From Puniceicoccales bacterium (GTDB taxonomy: Bacteria; Verrucomicrobiota; Verrucomicrobiia; Opitutales; JAIRKQ01), in the NCBI GenBank assembly GCA_031281895.1, contig JAITET010000027.1, positions 1 through 8,883 of the forward strand: a stretch of DNA of 8,883 nucleotides, in the 5' to 3' direction. Both the position numbers and the translations under genes were made by a program. Below, one piece after another: positions 7,080 to 8,883 of the stretch (positions are counted from its first letter, which is position 1; each line of letters opens with the position of its first letter). A model generated the notes under the pieces. The model worked only from the letters and a program-made list of their open reading frames with translations, had not been told where the DNA came from and did no database searches.

Positions 7080-7523
7080 CTATTTCCCGACTTCCCGCAA
7101 TGGACGGGTTAGCTTCTTTTTAATGCCATCCAAAACCCCATTCAAAAATCTTCCAGATTCTTCTGTCGATAGGATTTTTCCAATGTCTATGGCCTCATTC
7201 ATGGCAACTATGGGAGGTACGTCGTCCCGAAATAACATTTCATATATGGCAACCCTTAAAATAGCTAGATCGACGATTGCTATTCTGTCCAAAGACCAGT
7301 GGGTGGCATGCTTTTTTATCAAATCATCGATGATGTCAATGTTTTCAACAACCCCTACCGCAAGCTCTTTCCCGAATTTATACTGGTCATTTTCCTTGGG
7401 GAAATAAGAATCTATAAAAGCATCAACGACGTCTCTAATTTGTATAAAATCTTCATTTTTGTTTATGGACCAGGAATACATAAATTGTACGGCGAAAATT
7501 CTATTTTTCCGCCTGGGGGACAT
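7080..7523 (-). CDS. nusB: Transcription antitermination factor NusB
   Basis: Binds boxA RNA with S10 (NusE) and helps RNA polymerase complete rRNA operons. From ATG 7523 the product is 147 residues, a normal length. Seen: the start MSPRRKNRIFAVQFMYSW aligns with the NusB opening (RR----A-QALY-W), and the C-terminal half holds the family core: W-LDRIAIVDLAILRVAIYEM at about 77-96, PPIVAMNEAIDIGK at 103-116, and FLNGVLDGI at 126-134. The frame is open further upstream, with ATGs at 7538 and 7547 and a TTG at 7574; none has a good ribosome binding site, so 7523 was chosen because it matches the family's N-terminus. The gap to rsmI is 71 bp with this start and 20 bp with the longest one. The pairing of rsmI and nusB on one probable transcript joins two ribosome-production functions. 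Confidence 0.95.
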   Translation of the reverse strand: MSPRRKNRIFAVQFMYSWSINKNEDFIQIRDVVDAFIDSYFPKENDQYKFGKELAVGVVENIDIIDDLIKKHATHWSLDRIAIVDLAILRVAIYEMLFRDDVPPIVAMNEAIDIGKILSTEESGRFLNGVLDGIKKKLTRPLREVGK

Positions 7524-7594
7524 ATCTTCGGGAAACATGGTCGTCATTGCTATGTCATATCTACCAACGGTCAAGAAAATTATAAGTCGAAGGG

Positions 7595-8284
7595 TTACGG
7601 GCTAAATTTAAATCGTTGGGGAGCCACTACTATTACATACTCACCTTTTTGTGACGCCTCTACAATTTCTTCGTAAACCTGACTTACTTCACCCACGTGG
7701 AATATCTCATGTAATTTTGTCATTTCCCTGGCCACACAGATTACCCGGGTCGCCCCCATTACACTTTGTAGGTCTTTCAAAAATTTCAAAATCCTATGGC
7801 AGGATTCGTAGAATATCAAAGTATAGTCGAAGTCGACATATTTTTTGAACATATTAGTCCGGGCCGATGTTTTGCTCGGCAAAAATCCAAGGAATAGGAA
7901 CCCGTCGCTCGGCAATCCCGATGCTGCTAGGGCAGTAATAAGTGCACAGGCTCCCGGAAGGGACTCCACTGGAATTTTATGCCTACGGCATGCATTTATG
8001 ATCCTATACCCTGGATCACTTATCGCAGGAGTCCCTGCATCACTTGTTAAACAAACGGTATTTCCTTCCCCTATTAGGTCTATTATTTTTTGAACCTGCC
8101 TTCCTTCGTTGTCGTCACGGTAGGGAATCATCTTTTTGTTTATTTTTAAATAATTCAACAGTTTGGAACACACCCGCGTATCTTCACAGAGAACAACGTC
8201 ACACCTAGCTAACGCATCAATGGCCCTAGCTGAAATATCACCCAAATTCCCCAGCGGCGTTGGGACTATTACCAGTTTTGACAT
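7595..8284 (-). CDS. rsmI: 16S rRNA (cytidine-1402-2'-O)-methyltransferase RsmI, short form
   Basis: Uses S-adenosylmethionine to 2'-O-methylate C1402 in the decoding centre of 16S rRNA. The product is 229 residues from an ATG. Seen: VPTPLGNLGDIS at 7-18, RAIDAL at 20-25, CEDTR at 33-37, the SAM-site loop SDAGTPAISDPG at 81-92, LPGACALITALAASGLP at 109-125, GFLP at 133-136, FYESCHR at 158-164 and KGEYVIVV at 213-220. All belong to the tetrapyrrole-methylase-fold RsmI family. Proteins such as that of E. coli are about 285 residues; here the chain stops just after KGEYVIVV, so the roughly 50-60-residue C-terminal extension is missing. The catalytic fold is intact, so this looks like a naturally short variant rather than a broken gene. 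It lies between the lipoprotein gene (about 50 bp upstream) and nusB (downstream), all leftward. Confidence 0.95.
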   Translation of the reverse strand: MSKLVIVPTPLGNLGDISARAIDALARCDVVLCEDTRVCSKLLNYLKINKKMIPYRDDNEGRQVQKIIDLIGEGNTVCLTSDAGTPAISDPGYRIINACRRHKIPVESLPGACALITALAASGLPSDGFLFLGFLPSKTSARTNMFKKYVDFDYTLIFYESCHRILKFLKDLQSVMGATRVICVAREMTKLHEIFHVGEVSQVYEEIVEASQKGEYVIVVAPQRFKFSP

Positions 8285-8313
8285 TTTAGTGAGGACAGGC
8301 TGTAATAAATCAG

Positions 8314-8334
8314 AATTTCTAATTTCTAATTTCT
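8314..8334. repeat. Three tandem copies of a 7-bp repeat between rsmI and the lipoprotein gene
   Basis: AATTTCT occurs at 8314-8320, 8321-8327 and 8328-8334. Read leftward the unit contains TAG, and because the period is 7 the TAGs fall in all three frames. The first TAG (8335-8333) is the stop codon of the lipoprotein gene. Confidence 0.9.
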
Positions 8335-8527
8335 AGTTAGCTTTATGACCATTTTTATGGCCATTAGAATAGGATAAATCTTCCAAACGAAGCGTAGGGT
8401 TTTGTTCCCATTTCGTCGGCCTTGCCCACGGCAATTGTGAACTTTTTACACTCGAAGAATCGACGCTGCTACAAGCTGATGTCAGCAGGAGTAAAATTCC
8501 AGCCATAAATTCCAGAATACGCTTCAT
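8333..8527 (-). CDS. Small predicted lipoprotein
   Basis: The product is 64 residues from ATG 8527, reached in-frame from a TTG at 8539. The N-terminus is a lipoprotein signal: MKR, a hydrophobic stretch to about residue 15, then LTSAC with Cys19 as the acylation site (the -3 position is Thr rather than the usual Leu). Ser20 follows rather than Asp, which in enterobacteria would favour outer-membrane placement; whether that rule holds here is unknown. The mature part is only 46 residues: Ser-rich, then LPWARPTKW at 32-40, and a tail with NGHK twice in a row (55-62), which might bind metal. I recall small verrucomicrobial lipoproteins with a similar LPW-RP--W motif, but no function. No ribosome binding site is evident. 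It precedes rsmI and nusB on the same strand and may head that transcript. Confidence 0.75.
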   Translation of the reverse strand: MKRILEFMAGILLLLTSACSSVDSSSVKSSQLPWARPTKWEQNPTLRLEDLSYSNGHKNGHKAN

Positions 8528-8554
8528 GGGATGGTACAATGGTTTTAATGGTAA

Positions 8555-8567
8555 AACTTGTCAAGTT
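8555..8567. promoter_or_regulatory. Palindrome overlapping a -35-like box in the lipoprotein / right-end gene divergent region
   Basis: AACTTG-T-CAAGTT is a perfect 13-bp palindrome. On the minus strand it includes a consensus TTGACA (8564-8559), placed suitably to be the -35 of the lipoprotein gene. With a 17-nt spacer the -10 would be CATTGT (8541-8536), a weak match, and the transcript would start almost at the ATG. A palindrome over a -35 box is a typical operator position. The rest of the 174-bp divergent region (8528-8701) is A/T-rich with homopolymer runs and no firm promoter for the rightward gene. Confidence 0.3.
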
Positions 8568-8701
8568 CAACGGTTAAAAAATTTTAATAAAAAGCATTTT
8601 ATTTTTCTTAAAAAATGTTAGGATAGAAAACAGTGTTTCTATGAAAAATAAAAAATTTCTGTGGAAAGGTTTTTTTGTAATAAAAAAATGGGGATAATTC
8701 G

Positions 8702-8883
8702 ATGCATGCATTAAAAACAGATAGTGGGAAGTTTGCTACAAAAAAAGAAACGATAAATGTACCTAAGCCGGATACGGTAAAAAAGCCAACTACCGATATT
8801 TCCAAGCAAGACAGCAAAACATTATTGATTGTTGCTAAGGCTAGCATTGGTTTTGGCAACCGTTTGTACATTCGTGGGAACGG
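8702..8883 (+). CDS. Protein with an IGFGNRLYIRGN motif, N-terminal 60 residues (gene runs off the right edge)
   Basis: The frame opens at ATG 8702 with GGGG 8-11 nt upstream as a weak ribosome binding site, and continues past the window. Residues 1-40 are polar and rich in Lys, Thr, Asp and Pro, looking disordered, with no signal peptide. From 40 the chain becomes KTLLIVAKASIGFGNRLYIRGN, a beta-strand-like stretch with Gly turns. I recall hypothetical proteins in verrucomicrobia with a similar GFGN-L-IRG-G segment, sometimes compared with carbohydrate-binding modules, but cannot assign a function. Its direction is opposite to the lipoprotein gene, so the two share an upstream region. Confidence 0.7.
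   Translation, partial: MHALKTDSGKFATKKETINVPKPDTVKKPTTDISKQDSKTLLIVAKASIGFGNRLYIRGN

Noticed and set aside
7001..7120. Rightward 39-codon frame (start MKEKMGNLCLEKW) between mutS and nusB
   Set aside because: It runs antisense over the nusB 3' end, its composition follows the A-rich spacer, and nothing supports translation.
6991..7407. Rightward 138-codon frame over nusB
   Set aside because: It is the antisense shadow of nusB, which has clear family motifs.
8608..8871. Leftward 87-codon hydrophobic frame at the right end
   Set aside because: It is antisense to the better supported rightward gene at 8702, whose GFGNRLYIRGN motif and ATG favour that strand.

Overview
The window reads as an AT-rich chromosomal segment of a Gram-negative bacterium. 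The evidence for an outer membrane is a CMP-KDO synthetase (lipopolysaccharide core) and a small lipoprotein with a lipobox. Several details recall the PVC group, most likely an Opitutae-type verrucomicrobium: the partial C-terminal gene with an IGFGNRLYIRGN motif, the short LPW-RP--W lipoprotein, and the style of MutS and NusB. That assignment is from memory of such families, not from a search, and is moderate to low confidence. No tRNA, rRNA, CRISPR array, transposase or integrase was seen.

Layout, left to right. The 5' end of a ribose-phosphate pyrophosphokinase gene (prs) runs leftward off the window. Divergent from it is a gene for a 680-residue protein of unknown function: a polar N-terminus, a two-lobed membrane hairpin, a coiled coil of over 400 residues, a glycine/alanine-rich hydrophobic segment, and a tail made of a heptapeptide repeat encoded by 21-bp tandem DNA repeats. 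This is the least ordinary gene here. Its architecture is reminiscent of inclusion-membrane (Inc-type) or other host- or envelope-directed proteins. Convergent to it is kdsB. A 345-bp gap upstream of kdsB is rich in inverted repeats and could fold into a cloverleaf-like structure. It is followed by a short polytopic membrane protein resembling the C-terminal half of NuoN/NuoM/Mrp-type antiporter subunits, then mutS 55 bp downstream on the same strand.

Convergent with mutS is a leftward cluster in transcription order: small lipoprotein, rsmI (16S rRNA C1402 2'-O-methyltransferase), nusB (transcription antitermination factor for rRNA operons). rsmI and nusB both serve ribosome production and probably share a transcript. 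Divergent from the lipoprotein, the window ends in the first 60 codons of a gene whose first 40 residues are polar and Lys-rich and which then shows the IGFGNRLYIRGN motif.

Only the coiled-coil gene and mutS have convincing Shine-Dalgarno sequences at their best ATG starts; prs, kdsB (apparent TTG start), rsmI, nusB and the lipoprotein do not.
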